From positions 2,604,001 through 2,668,000 of the forward strand of contig NZ_QUOV01000001.1 of assembly GCF_003390395.1 (NCBI RefSeq): a stretch of 64,000 nucleotides of DNA, written 5' to 3'. The translations under genes and the position numbers were made by a program. Below are positions 8,834 through 17,704 of this stretch, one piece after another. Origin of the DNA: Thalassotalea euphylliae. GTDB lineage: Bacteria > Pseudomonadota > Gammaproteobacteria > Enterobacterales > Alteromonadaceae. Under the pieces are notes generated by a model. It had not been told where the DNA came from and did no database searches. It was given only the letters and a program-made list of their open reading frames with translations. Numbering within the stretch: position 1 is the first letter of the stretch; the number at the start of each line of letters is the position of its first letter.

Positions 8834-9610
8834 TTACGTGCTAACTTTTTCGTACATCGCTTTTACTTGCAGGTCGCCGAAGCCATAGATGCCCATTTGC
8901 TCAGAAAATTTTCTAAAAACTGCGCCAAAATCTGCTGTTTGATTATCACTCGACGCCGACAGTTCACTGATAATCTCTCGTAAAACGCGCTCTGGCTTGC
9001 CCAAGCCTTTACTGTCAGGTGTTCGTGCTAACTCAGCGTTAACGGCAGCTTGCACAAATGAAAAACGCTCGCCAAGCGCGTTAGCAAATTGAGTCATGTC
9101 AGCATAGTTTTTTACCGCATAGGCAAGCCACAGTTGGTCAAAATATTGAACTTCATCAACCGTCAATTTAACAGCCTTATCCAAGGCGCCCGTTAGTTCA
9201 TTATCAGACATGTTGGCAAAACTGTATTCATTCCCTTGATTAGGCGTCACCAAATAAATGTCTTTAGCCGATGTTGTGGCGAGAAAATTCAGACAAAACC
9301 ATAAGTTACATTGGCAAAAAAGATCATGTTCAAACCAGCAATAAATTTTATCGCATGAAGTCACACTCGCTAATTTTGTAAACGTTGGTACCACATAGCT
9401 AAAATAATCAGGAAAGGTATTTTCTACCGCATATTGCTTCAAATATTCGGCTCGTTGCTGAAAGAGCTTTTCGCCAACCTTGGCTGTTGAAGGGCCATCA
9501 ATCAAACACTCTCGCATCACTAATTGCTCGCCATTAATAGTGGCAGGAAAGCGCTGTTTTAACGCATCACCATTTAGTAAATGAATAACTAAGCTGTTGG
9601 GTTCTGACAT
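8834..9610 (-). CDS. DUF1835 domain protein
   Basis: A 258-residue protein. The N-terminal third has the DUF1835 pattern: VIHLLNGDALKQRF near residue 8 and CWFEHDLFCQCNLWF near 91-105. The C-terminal part is helical. Function of the family is not established. AAGGAA lies seven bases before the ATG. It is a single gene on the minus strand, convergent with the solute-binding-protein gene, with no terminator hairpin visible in the 50 bp between them. Confidence 0.75.
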   Translation of the reverse strand: MSEPNSLVIHLLNGDALKQRFPATINGEQLVMRECLIDGPSTAKVGEKLFQQRAEYLKQYAVENTFPDYFSYVVPTFTKLASVTSCDKIYCWFEHDLFCQCNLWFCLNFLATTSAKDIYLVTPNQGNEYSFANMSDNELTGALDKAVKLTVDEVQYFDQLWLAYAVKNYADMTQFANALGERFSFVQAAVNAELARTPDSKGLGKPERVLREIISELSASSDNQTADFGAVFRKFSEQMGIYGFGDLQVKAMYEKVST

Positions 9611-10062
9611 ATTGATTCCTTTCGGTTGTGTTACTGTGCTTTACGTTATTTGCATCAAGCTAACTTCTTCAAGTAAATGCCATTACTTTCACTGACTGTA
9701 TAGCGAGTATAGAGCACCTTATTTATGTACCCTACCCTTTATCTAGGCTAGTGCTAAATGAATAAACCATTTTCAAAAAAGGTTAAAAACCTGCACCCTC
9801 GCAATACCGCCAAGTCAACAATTTAGGACTATAATTATAATCGGTTTAGGTAACCAAATTATGCCAGCAAGTTACGCCAGTATGGTATCGCATATTACTG
9901 TTGCTTATCGATAAGCGTACCTTCACAACAATTACGTGATGTTGCATAAAACATCACGTTAGCTTTCAAGTTAAAACATAGTGATAGAGCTTAACGATAT
10001 ACATTGGTAACAAACGACCATAACTTGCAATAAGGTTACCGCGTTCACTTGTGGAGGTGACT
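9611..10062. other. Intergenic region between DUF1835 and the YbaK-like gene
   Basis: About 450 bp without a convincing gene. It contains a perfect 10-bp inverted repeat listed separately and otherwise AT-rich DNA that must hold the two divergent promoters. No strong sigma-70 promoter stands out. Confidence 0.6.
9934..9959 (+). promoter_or_regulatory. Perfect 10-bp inverted repeat upstream of the YbaK-like gene
   Basis: ACGTGATGTT and AACATCACGT are separated by 6 nt, about 100 bp before the start at 10063. There is no T run, so it is not a terminator. It could be an operator dyad or a leader hairpin. Confidence 0.45.
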
Positions 10063-10542
10063 ATGACTATTTCTACAAAATTAATGGATTATTTGGCAGA
10101 TCAGAGAATTGACTACCAAACCATCAAACATAGCCATTCAAATAGTTCGCTTGGCAGCGCTATGAGCGCACAAATACCGCTGCAAAATTTAGCCAAGGCC
10201 GTGCTATTAAAAAATCATGAAGATCGCATTGTAATGGCAGTGTTACCAGCCAACCGCAAAATTAGCATTTCGGCGATTAATGATCAGCTAATGGGCAGTT
10301 ATCGACTATTAAAAGAACAGGAGGTTTATCAATTATTCAGTGATTGCGAACACGGTGCAATTCCGCCAGTTGCTGAAGCATTTAATATGACCAGTGTGTG
10401 TGATAACGAGCTTGATCTGCTCGACTTTGTTTACTTAGAGGCAGGCGATCACGAACACCTACTTAAAATATCACACGATGACTTTGAAAAATTGGTCAGT
10501 CGCTGTATGCACTTAACCTTTAGCCATGAGGTGTTTCACTAA
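10063..10542 (+). CDS. YbaK/EbsC-type aminoacyl-tRNA deacylase-like protein
   Basis: A 159-residue member of the YbaK/ProX superfamily, whose characterised members remove mischarged amino acids from tRNA in trans. NLAKAVLLKNHEDRIVMAVLPANRKI at about residues 43-68 contains the conserved Lys of the active region (LAKAVLLK). The ATG at 10063 is preferred over the GTG at 10051 because GGAGGTG lies four to five bases before it. The substrate class (Cys-tRNA-Pro or another) cannot be decided from sequence. A shared bidirectional terminator separates it from convergent gsk. Confidence 0.8.
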   Translation: MTISTKLMDYLADQRIDYQTIKHSHSNSSLGSAMSAQIPLQNLAKAVLLKNHEDRIVMAVLPANRKISISAINDQLMGSYRLLKEQEVYQLFSDCEHGAIPPVAEAFNMTSVCDNELDLLDFVYLEAGDHEHLLKISHDDFEKLVSRCMHLTFSHEVFH

Positions 10543-10582
10543 CGCTCTGCTCGCTACGAAATAACGCTCTTAGCACACAAAA

Positions 10583-10610
10583 AAAACGGCAGCTTTTTAG
10601 CTGCCGTTTT
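10583..10610. terminator. Bidirectional terminator between the YbaK-like gene and gsk
   Basis: A 12-bp perfect stem (AAAACGGCAGCT with AGCTGCCGTTTT), T4 loop, with A and T tracts on both sides. Confidence 0.9.
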
Positions 10611-10657
10611 CTATTCGCCAATTTATGCGTTAATTAATTCGACAAGCAAAATACGTT

Positions 10658-11962
10658 TTATTTAGCCCAGTAAGCTTGTTCTAGGCTATCTTCTCGCTCT
10701 GGTAATCCACGAGATAAACGAGGCGAGTGCTGAACAAGTACTTCATAACTTGCGCGGTTAGCGTATTTACTCATTTGCGACAATGACGAATAAGTTAACG
10801 CTGATTGAATATGCTTGCTTGAGTTTTCAACATTGCGTTTGTGGTAAACATTCGCACTTAAATCATGCAAAATTGCCGCTAAAGCGGCATCGCCAGCGCC
10901 ATTGGTATTCTTAATCGAGTCTGGGCCACCCATGTAAGGCGCAGTGTGCGTGTAAATGCGAATTGGTTGTTCGCAATCGCTTAAGCGCATTGGTCGAGAA
11001 TATTCATAGCGATTGAAATCTGGCACATGACCCGGCATTAGCGGGTATTCAGTTTCGCGTTTGAATTTATCATCTACATAGCCTGCCATGTATAAACCTT
11101 CAGGGCCAGCAGTACAGATAACTAAATCAACCCAATCTAAACAACAATCAGCTGCTTGCAGTGGATCGCTATATCCCGTAATCGCAAGTGCTTCTTCTTC
11201 ATTCATGGTAAGTACATTTACGTGCTTTTGCACAAATTCTCGCCAAAACTCTGGTTCTTTCTCGATCAGGTGTTTAGTGCCTAGTGTTAATACAACTGGA
11301 ACATTAGCTGCATTAGCACATTCGACCGCTTTTATTGCAGCCTCGGTCATGGTATCGCCAGGTTGGGTGCGCATTAAATATGAACTAATCACTAAAGCCG
11401 ATGCATTAGCGATCAACTCTTCATTAATGGATTCTGGACGCAAATGGTTAATTAAACCGGCATTAATACCAAATGTACGCTCGCCCGAGTCATCAATGAG
11501 TGTGAAGCAACGACCGATTGGCCCATCTACGGGTTGCAAATGATTCAAATCTACACGAGAAGATGTATTGCTTAAAAAGCGGTAGGCGTAATCACCTACT
11601 TTAATATTGTTTGACATCACGCCCAATAACACAGAGCGATCATCTGCTAGTACAGAGTAATTATGGATAGTGTTGGCAATCGTACCGCCAGCAAATTCAT
11701 AATTCACTAAGGCTTCATCTTTTAAGCGGCTATATAAGCGCTCGGTTACATCATCAGAAATCACTTGCGACATACCGCGCTGAAGACCAAATTCATCTAA
11801 AAACGCTTGATCTACTTTTGCTTCAATATCGACTAGGGTTTGATCAATACCGACAATGTAGTTTCTGACTAATTGCGAGGCATGATTAACTTGGTTGGTT
11901 AATGGGTTTTTATTGTCGACAGGAAAATAATGCTTGTGCTGTCGGCGACCGGGAAACTTCAT
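10658..11962 (-). CDS. gsk: Inosine/guanosine kinase
   Basis: A PfkB-family nucleoside kinase, 434 residues, the same length as E. coli Gsk and similar along its whole length. It phosphorylates inosine and guanosine to IMP and GMP in purine salvage. Visible features are FAGGTIANTIHNYSVLADD and VDGPIGRCFTLI in the N-terminal half, MNEEEALAITG in the middle, and the ATP-site anion hole NTNGAGDAALAAILHD with its catalytic Asp near residue 352. The C-terminus ends HSPRLSRGLPEREDSLEQAYW as in enterobacterial Gsk. It is monocistronic. Confidence 0.97.
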   Translation of the reverse strand: MKFPGRRQHKHYFPVDNKNPLTNQVNHASQLVRNYIVGIDQTLVDIEAKVDQAFLDEFGLQRGMSQVISDDVTERLYSRLKDEALVNYEFAGGTIANTIHNYSVLADDRSVLLGVMSNNIKVGDYAYRFLSNTSSRVDLNHLQPVDGPIGRCFTLIDDSGERTFGINAGLINHLRPESINEELIANASALVISSYLMRTQPGDTMTEAAIKAVECANAANVPVVLTLGTKHLIEKEPEFWREFVQKHVNVLTMNEEEALAITGYSDPLQAADCCLDWVDLVICTAGPEGLYMAGYVDDKFKRETEYPLMPGHVPDFNRYEYSRPMRLSDCEQPIRIYTHTAPYMGGPDSIKNTNGAGDAALAAILHDLSANVYHKRNVENSSKHIQSALTYSSLSQMSKYANRASYEVLVQHSPRLSRGLPEREDSLEQAYWAK

Positions 11963-12265
11963 GAAGCGTAAACTAGATGGATAATCAGGGGCGCGATTAT
12001 AACGTAATTGCTTTTCAATTTCCTAGCCATTTCATGGTGATTTACGCGTGCTAATGACTTTATCGGCATACTTACCTAACGCACGTACTCGGCGTAGAGC
12101 ACATAAATGATTATTTTATCGTTATTTTTGTTTGTTATATCCACCTGAGGGAAGTAAACAAGCGTATGAAAAAGAAAAGCACCAGCCAAATCAATGACAG
12201 GTGCTTTATGTGCTTTCAGCTTTTATATGGCGTTATGTAAAATTCATAACTTTGCCAACCGAATA
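11963..12265. other. Intergenic region upstream of gsk
   Basis: About 300 bp. It holds the gsk promoter region and, at 12176-12207, the terminator of the small secreted-protein gene. No other gene is seen. Confidence 0.6.
12176..12207 (-). terminator. Terminator of the small secreted-protein gene
   Basis: AAAGCACC and GGTGCTTT pair across a 16-nt loop. On the minus strand it is followed by TTTTCTTTTTC. Confidence 0.7.
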
Positions 12266-12568
12266 CTAGCGGCGACTTACCAAGATAACGTCACTCGCTT
12301 TGTCTTCTAATGACTTCACTTCAATGAGTTGTCGTTTCGGAAAATATGTTACCGTTGCCAATGCATCACGTTTCGTTTCGAATGTTTGATTAGCTAGCTG
12401 ATTAAAAAATTCAGCGTTATCACTGTTTTGAGCAATTGTTGCAGCAACACAAGCTTGGTCTGCTGCTAACGTGGCATTATCAACACAATTCCAAATTTTG
12501 TCGTTACCAGCAATTGCTGACTGACCCACTGCGACTGTGGTAACTACTGCAAGAATATGTTTGATCAT
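12266..12568 (-). CDS. Small secreted protein of unknown function
   Basis: A 100-residue protein with a clear signal peptide (MIKHILAVVTTVAVGQSAIAG, cleavage likely after AIA). The mature part has two cysteines, in NCVDN and QACVA, probably one disulfide, and a beta-rich C-terminal half. I do not recognise a family. GGAGGT lies six bases before the ATG and a hairpin terminator follows, so it looks like a genuine single-gene transcript. Location is expected to be periplasmic. Confidence 0.8.
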   Translation of the reverse strand: MIKHILAVVTTVAVGQSAIAGNDKIWNCVDNATLAADQACVAATIAQNSDNAEFFNQLANQTFETKRDALATVTYFPKRQLIEVKSLEDKASDVILVSRR

Positions 12569-12854
12569 AATCGACCTCCGTTAACCATCTATGGAGTCAT
12601 ATTATCAAACAGACTATAAAACCACCTAGCATATTTTTATGACAACTATATTACAATGAAAATTAATTTATTAATTCTTGATATGATTTTTATAACACTA
12701 TGTTAATTAATGGTTTTTAAATTTTAAAATCAAAAAGCATCGAACTGTGTTGTTAATCTTGTGCTTTAGATTTACGCCTAAATTGACGAAATTAACGTTT
12801 TATTTCGCTAGTCGTACTGTCTATAAATTCATGTTTAATATCTATATGTTAGTG

Positions 12855-13733
12855 TTATTGACCAAAAAGCTGAGTAATCCACCGTTCAAAGTGTTGCACT
12901 TTAGTAAATGAAAAATGATGACTAGGAGCGACTAAATACAAAGCGTGCTCCGTTTCAAAACGATAATCTAGCAATTCAACTAATGTGCCATCAGCTAAAA
13001 AGTTGCTGACTAAAGCGCGGCTTACAAAAGCCATTCCTTTGCCCGCTAGCGCGTATTGTATTAAAGGCAACGAATCACTTGTTCGTAAGCTTATGTTAAG
13101 TTGCTCACGGTTTATTTTGCACTTAGTCAAAAACTGTACGATTGCCTTTTGATATTCATCACTGGTGTCTTCTAGCAGTGGAATCGATAATAACTGCTCG
13201 ACCTTTGGTGGTTGCTCACCAATTAGCGTGCTGCTTGCAACAAGCACAATATCATCATCAACGAGCTTTCTACTTTCTAGGCCAACGTAGTTACCTTTAC
13301 CTCGCCTGATCGCAATATCTAAATTCTGACTCGCAAGATCATCCAATTTATTATTGGGTGAAAACTGAATATGAATTTCCGGATGAGCTGTATTAAATTG
13401 ATCAATATTAGGGATTAAGATAAGCGAAGTCAGTGAATGAAAGGTTGTTAATCTCAGTTCATTCGGATTGCTCGATTGGCTAAGACTAGCTATGCCCTGC
13501 TCGAATTGATTGAACCCTTGCACAATATAAGGCAGTAACAACTCACCTTGCGTGGTTAATAGGGTTTTACCTCCGTGACGATCAAATAACTGACAACCAA
13601 TACTATCCTCCAACAACCTAATTTGCTGACTTACTGCCGCTTGCGTTACGAATAAAGACTCTGCCGCTGCTTTAAAGCTACCTTGTTGTGCAGCCAACAT
13701 AAAAAAACGAAGTGCTTTAAGCGGAATATGCAT
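12855..13733 (-). CDS. LysR-family transcriptional regulator
   Basis: A 292-residue LysR protein. The winged helix-turn-helix is at residues 1-60 (KALRFFMLAAQQGSFKAAAESLFVTQAAVSQQIRLLE), followed by the two-lobed effector-binding domain. The LKALRFF start resembles the GcvA subgroup. GAGGG lies six bases before the ATG. The nearest divergent gene is the small secreted-protein gene at 14078, but 344 bp separate them, so a regulatory link is only suggested by position. Confidence 0.9.
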   Translation of the reverse strand: MHIPLKALRFFMLAAQQGSFKAAAESLFVTQAAVSQQIRLLEDSIGCQLFDRHGGKTLLTTQGELLLPYIVQGFNQFEQGIASLSQSSNPNELRLTTFHSLTSLILIPNIDQFNTAHPEIHIQFSPNNKLDDLASQNLDIAIRRGKGNYVGLESRKLVDDDIVLVASSTLIGEQPPKVEQLLSIPLLEDTSDEYQKAIVQFLTKCKINREQLNISLRTSDSLPLIQYALAGKGMAFVSRALVSNFLADGTLVELLDYRFETEHALYLVAPSHHFSFTKVQHFERWITQLFGQ

Positions 13734-14077
13734 GCTTACCCTCTTTTATTTTTCCTAACCTGCTCGTCATCTAGCTTTTGAGCTAGCTTTTCATCCAACT
13801 TTTAATCTGGCTTTTCAGCCGACTTGTCGTGCGACGATACGTTCAAAAAGTCTTTCTTTCAGTTACAGCACACAGCAGCCAGGACTTAAGATTTACTTAA
13901 CTCAAGTTAACTTATTATCGTTTGTTTTGCCACACTCAACAGGCCAAACTTTGACCGTCGCAAATTAGTTAGCGCTAGCAATAAACTCACAAAGTTGACG
14001 CTTTTCAGTAAATAAAAAAGTGAACTGCTAACTCATTTAAATTCATTCACTTAAGCAACAACATTTAGGAGCTAAAT
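13734..14077. other. Intergenic region with degenerate AGCTTTTCA-like repeats
   Basis: Between 13765 and 13830 a loosely repeated 15-20-bp unit is seen (variants of ATCTAGCTTTTGAGC, AGCTTTTCATCC, TGGCTTTTCAGCC). The remainder is AT-rich and must contain the divergent promoters. No ORF is convincing. Confidence 0.5.
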
Positions 14078-14401
14078 ATGAAATATTTTACACTACTAAT
14101 ACTGTTATCAATCACTACTGGCCTTCTAGCTGCACCTAATGATAGTAAATTAGAGAAGGTTTATAGTCATCAGGGCTATCCCTACAAACAACTGATTAGT
14201 CGCGCCAATGAAGTTAAGCTTAGCTTTACTGAAACTGAATCAAATAGCACAGTGACTTGTCGCGTACTGGTTCAGTTGAATAATCAATTGTTCGAATCGG
14301 CGCAAGTGTCTGTCACTCAACAAGCCTTTGCTGAAAAGCCATTGGCTAGCTGTTTAGATCGCCAGCAAGCGAAAAAGCTCTTGGCTGCCTCATTTGAGTG
14401 A
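14078..14401 (+). CDS. Small secreted protein of unknown function
   Basis: A 107-residue protein with a signal peptide (MKYFTLLILLSITTGLLA, cleavage likely after LLA). The mature part has two cysteines (VTCRVL and ASCLDR), which may pair, and predicted beta strands. No family is recognised. AGGAG lies seven bases before the ATG. A terminator with a seven-T tail follows at 14514. It is divergent from a LysR gene at 13733. Presumably periplasmic. Confidence 0.75.
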   Translation: MKYFTLLILLSITTGLLAAPNDSKLEKVYSHQGYPYKQLISRANEVKLSFTETESNSTVTCRVLVQLNNQLFESAQVSVTQQAFAEKPLASCLDRQQAKKLLAASFE

Positions 14402-14480
14402 TTGGCTTGATTGCTTTGCTTAGTTGGCTTAATTGTTTAGCTGTCTTGATTAATTGGTTTGGCTGGCTCACTTAATTGTA
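14402..14480. repeat. Degenerate TTGGCTTAATTG-type low-complexity repeat
   Basis: Just after the small secreted-protein stop, variants such as ATTGGCTTGATTG, GTTGGCTTAATTG and TTGATTAATTGG recur about every 15-25 bp. It may be slippage-derived DNA. No function is seen. Confidence 0.5.
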
Positions 14481-14513
14481 ATAACCGAAACGTAAGAAGA
14501 ATACTTAGAATAG

Positions 14514-14554
14514 CTAAGACGAAAACATGTTTATGTTACCGTCTTAGTTTTTTT
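14514..14554 (+). terminator. Terminator of the small secreted-protein gene at 14078
   Basis: CTAAGACG and CGTCTTAG pair around an inner AAACAT/ATGTT stem and are followed by seven T. Confidence 0.85.
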
Positions 14555-14623
14555 AGCTGCTAAAGCTGGCTGAACTGTCTAGTTCAGGACTGATAAAAAT
14601 AGAAAGGATAGTTTTCTAGTCGC

Positions 14624-14881
14624 TTATTGACCTTGTTTAAAGGCTTGTTTTGCTTTTTCCATCGCCTCAACATCTAATCCCAATTCTTCAACCGCTTCTT
14701 TAATTAAGCCAGGGTTGGTCATCACTTGCATCATTACTGGTTGTAACTGTTCTTGTGGGATCCCAAGGCCGGCAATGGTATTCATCGCCATTAGAGGATT
14801 GGTTGTTAATTCCGCAAAAATTTCTTTGATTTGATCTTCAGCAATGTTATTCGTTTGTAAAACTTGGATAATTGGGTTCAT
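14624..14881 (-). CDS. DUF2999 family small protein
   Basis: An 85-residue protein starting MNPIIQVLQTNNIAEDQI, matching the short DUF2999 family of Alteromonadales and Vibrionales. The longer frame from 14917 adds an unlikely hydrophobic leader, and AAAGAG lies ten bases before the ATG at 14881, so I use that start. The protein is helical with Gln- and Met-rich segments (LQPVMMQVMTNPGLI). Function unknown. Confidence 0.8.
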   Translation of the reverse strand: MNPIIQVLQTNNIAEDQIKEIFAELTTNPLMAMNTIAGLGIPQEQLQPVMMQVMTNPGLIKEAVEELGLDVEAMEKAKQAFKQGQ

Positions 14882-15105
14882 TAATATAACTCTTTGTATC
14901 AGAAAAAACTTAACCATTATAACGGTTGTAATTTTATGATTCGAGCAGCAACTATATGTACTTATTTTAGGTATGAAAAAACGTATTCAAGCCGTCAAAA
15001 GTTACACTGTATAGTGAGTGGTAACTAAACCCTTGCAATGCAATATTTGGTGCTATAGTTGAATAAGTCGTTGTGTATTGACCAAAAATAAAAGGGAATA
15101 GAATA

Positions 15106-15501
15106 ATGCGAATATTAGTCGTTGATGATATGGACTCAATGCGTCATGTAATGATTCGTATGCTTAAAAGTATCGGTTATGAACAAGTCGAAGAAGCGGT
15201 TAACGGCATCCAAGCGTTAGATTTACTCAAAGCTCGACAATATGATGTCATCATAACCGATTATCATATGCCCAAATTAGACGGTTTCGGATTACTTCAG
15301 CGTATACGAGGTAACGAGTCGTTAGCGCACATACCTGTACTTTTAGTGACTTGTGAAGATAAGCGCAGTGAAGTTGAGCTATTTATTAAAGCTGGTGTTA
15401 ACGGCGTAATGTTTAAACCTTTCACCGCCAACACATTAATTAAACAGCTTAATTGGATTAAAGAGTCGCTGGTGACCAAGCAAACAGCGTCTGCTGGCTA
15501 A
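15106..15501 (+). CDS. CheY-like single-domain response regulator
   Basis: A 131-residue stand-alone receiver. The acidic pair is in VVDDMDSMR (Asp7, Asp8), the phospho-accepting Asp is in IITDYHMPKLDG near residue 51, the conserved Thr is in LLVTCEDKR, and Lys is in FKPFTANTL. Everything needed for phosphorylation is present and there is no output domain. The DMDSMRHVMIRMLKSIGY start resembles CheY, so it may act at the flagellar switch or in a phosphorelay. No kinase gene adjoins it. A small hairpin follows at 15521. Confidence 0.92.
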   Translation: MRILVVDDMDSMRHVMIRMLKSIGYEQVEEAVNGIQALDLLKARQYDVIITDYHMPKLDGFGLLQRIRGNESLAHIPVLLVTCEDKRSEVELFIKAGVNGVMFKPFTANTLIKQLNWIKESLVTKQTASAG

Positions 15502-15520
15502 ATTTATACTAATTAAAACC

Positions 15521-15541
15521 AGCATCGCGCTAAGCGATGCT
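15521..15541 (+). terminator. Hairpin after the CheY-like gene (weak terminator candidate)
   Basis: AGCATCGC and GCGATGCT pair around a 5-nt loop, 20 bp after the stop. There is no T run, so termination by it alone is uncertain. Confidence 0.4.
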
Positions 15542-15656
15542 TGACTGAAGGGCTGAGCCACTAAAAGACCGTTAGCAGTCAGCTAAAAACAACAACTTAT
15601 TAAGCGCCAACAAGCTGTACTGCTTTGCCAATCGCTAAGCTTTATCTCAGCGCTGC

Positions 15657-16517
15657 TCAGCTGTATTTCTCACGGAATATATCAATTAGCGCTTTCACTT
15701 TCCGTGGCAAGTATGACGAGGAAGGATAAATCAGCGTTAAATGCTGCTCTGGGTAACTCATCCCCGTTAACACTTCCACCAAAACACCCTGGTCTATCGG
15801 TACTCTCGTGTTAACTTTCGGTAAAAACGCTATGCCAGTGCCTGATGTTGCCATATTCAAAAGCACATAAAGGTCATCAGATTTTAGTGCAATATTTAGG
15901 TGTGGGGCTAACAAGTCGGCATTGTATCGATTAGTTAAAATTCGGTGCTCTTTTAAATCAAGCGGTGACGATATTTTATTGTGGCGAGCCAAATAATCTG
16001 GTGATGCAACAAGGTGACAACGGTATGGCAATACACTAAATTGAACATAACTGTTGTCAGCCACTTTAACCACACTAGGCAGCACTTGAATATCGAACGA
16101 CTGGCGCTTTAAATCAACACCCTCTTGGTGATTCTCAACTTCAATATTAATGTCTGGATACGTTTCAATGTACTCCGTTAAGATATTGTTGAATAAGTTA
16201 GTACTCATTAGCGCCGAAGGTATTGCAATTCGCAATTTCCCTGACAACTCTTCTAAGTCACCTGTCAGCGCATTCACACCATCGATTATTTGCTCAAGTG
16301 GCTGCTTTGTTAAGGCAAACAACTCCTTACCTTGAGTTGTTAATTCAATGTTACGAGTTGTACGAATTAGTAACTCTGTGCCCAATGCTTCTTCGAGCAT
16401 TCGCAATCGACGACTGACCTTCGAGCGCTGCAAACCGTTGGCATGTGCCGCCGCGCTTATGCCTTCGTGCAGTACGGTTTGAGAAAATAAGTAAATATCG
16501 TCTAGATTAGCTTTCAT
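15657..16517 (-). CDS. LysR-family regulator divergent from an efflux operon
   Basis: A 286-residue LysR protein. The winged helix at 1-60 (DDIYLFSQTVLHEGISAAAHANGLQRSKVSRRLRMLE) is of the CrgA/AaeR-like subgroup, followed by the effector domain. AGGA precedes the ATG. Its start is only 99 bp from the TTG start of the divergent HlyD-family gene. This layout is typical of a LysR regulator controlling the neighbouring pump (compare AaeR with aaeXAB); the control is inferred. Confidence 0.9.
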   Translation of the reverse strand: MKANLDDIYLFSQTVLHEGISAAAHANGLQRSKVSRRLRMLEEALGTELLIRTTRNIELTTQGKELFALTKQPLEQIIDGVNALTGDLEELSGKLRIAIPSALMSTNLFNNILTEYIETYPDINIEVENHQEGVDLKRQSFDIQVLPSVVKVADNSYVQFSVLPYRCHLVASPDYLARHNKISSPLDLKEHRILTNRYNADLLAPHLNIALKSDDLYVLLNMATSGTGIAFLPKVNTRVPIDQGVLVEVLTGMSYPEQHLTLIYPSSSYLPRKVKALIDIFREKYS

Positions 16518-16616
16518 TGTCCTATTTTTAGCACTTATGTGTGTTATCTATCATTCTACTGCACAACCGAGAATATATATATAATTCGCGGGATTTTGGT
16601 AACTGAGGTAACAGTT

Positions 16617-17681
16617 TTGTCTGCTGAAAAAACGTTTAAGCGCTGGATGGGGTCATTAATTGTCCTATTTATTTTACTATTTGCATATATTGTTGTTGCA
16701 GATCGTCATGCGCCATTAACAAGTGAAGGTCGTGTACAAAGCTATGTAGTTCAGCTATCACCTGAAATCACAGGTAATGTCGTTGACGTGCATGTTCACA
16801 ACAACCAGCAGGTCAAAAAAGGCGACGTTATTATCTCAATTGATCGCCGTAAATTTGAAATTGCCTTGGATAAAGCCAAGCTATCTTTACAGTCGGCCAT
16901 TGATCAAGAGAACACCCTTTACTCGCAACGCGAAGCAGCACAAGCGCGAATCGCACGTGCTAAAGCTACCTACAATAACGCTGAGCTTGAACATACCCGT
17001 ATTGAAAAATTATTTGACCAAGCATTAATTTCAAAAGCGCAATTAGACGACGCGCTTGCCGCGTTGCAAGTCGCTTCAGCAAACCTAAGAGCAGAGCAAG
17101 AAAGCCTTAATGTCGTTGAGAGCCAATTAGGTGAAGCACGCGGTCAAAGTACCCCAGTTAAAATTGCACGTAATAGCATAGAACAGGCAGAGCTTGACTT
17201 GCAGTACACGCAAATTATCGCACCAAACGATGGTATTGTTACTAACTTGCAGGTACAAAAAGGTACTATCGCAAGAGCCAACCAGCCAATATTAACCTTT
17301 GTCCCAACTGAAACTATGTGGGTAACGGCTGACTTTCGTGAAAAGTCGTTGGCCAACACCGCACAGGGCAACAGTGCTTTTGTTACCTTTGACGCTTTTC
17401 CCGGCAAAATTTATCGCTTTAGCTTAGCAAGCCGAGATTTTGGTATCTCAGCCGTGCAACAAGCGCCTGATGGCACTCTAGCAAAAGTTGAAGTGAACAA
17501 CCGCTGGGTACGAGATGCGCAGCGTATTCGCGTGAACTTTGACAGTGAAGATGAACTACCTTCAGGCTTATTCGTTGGCTCACGTGCAACGGTGACCATC
17601 TACCCAAGTGATAGCGATTTCTGGTCAATGATGGCAAAGGCACAAATTAAATTAGTGAGCTGGTATCACTACATTTACTAA
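16617..17681 (+). CDS. HlyD/EmrA-family efflux periplasmic adaptor subunit
   Basis: A 354-residue membrane fusion protein. One transmembrane anchor lies near residues 11-31 (MGSLIVLFILLFAYIVV). Then come the biotinyl-lipoyl-like half, a coiled-coil hairpin at about 85-185 and the second half with IIAPNDGIVTNLQVQKGTIA. I chose the TTG at 16617 because GAGGT lies seven bases before it; the upstream ATG at 16539 would leave almost no room for the divergent promoters. It would link the inner-membrane partner encoded next (23 bp away) to an outer-membrane channel. Substrate unknown, possibly aromatic acids or drugs. Confidence 0.85.
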   Translation: MSAEKTFKRWMGSLIVLFILLFAYIVVADRHAPLTSEGRVQSYVVQLSPEITGNVVDVHVHNNQQVKKGDVIISIDRRKFEIALDKAKLSLQSAIDQENTLYSQREAAQARIARAKATYNNAELEHTRIEKLFDQALISKAQLDDALAALQVASANLRAEQESLNVVESQLGEARGQSTPVKIARNSIEQAELDLQYTQIIAPNDGIVTNLQVQKGTIARANQPILTFVPTETMWVTADFREKSLANTAQGNSAFVTFDAFPGKIYRFSLASRDFGISAVQQAPDGTLAKVEVNNRWVRDAQRIRVNFDSEDELPSGLFVGSRATVTIYPSDSDFWSMMAKAQIKLVSWYHYIY

Positions 17682-17704
17682 CGCGTATTGACGGAGCTAT
17701 TGGC

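Noticed and set aside
16539..16616. Upstream ATG start for the HlyD-family gene
   Set aside because: It would leave only 21 bp to the divergent LysR start. The TTG at 16617 has GAGGT at good spacing.
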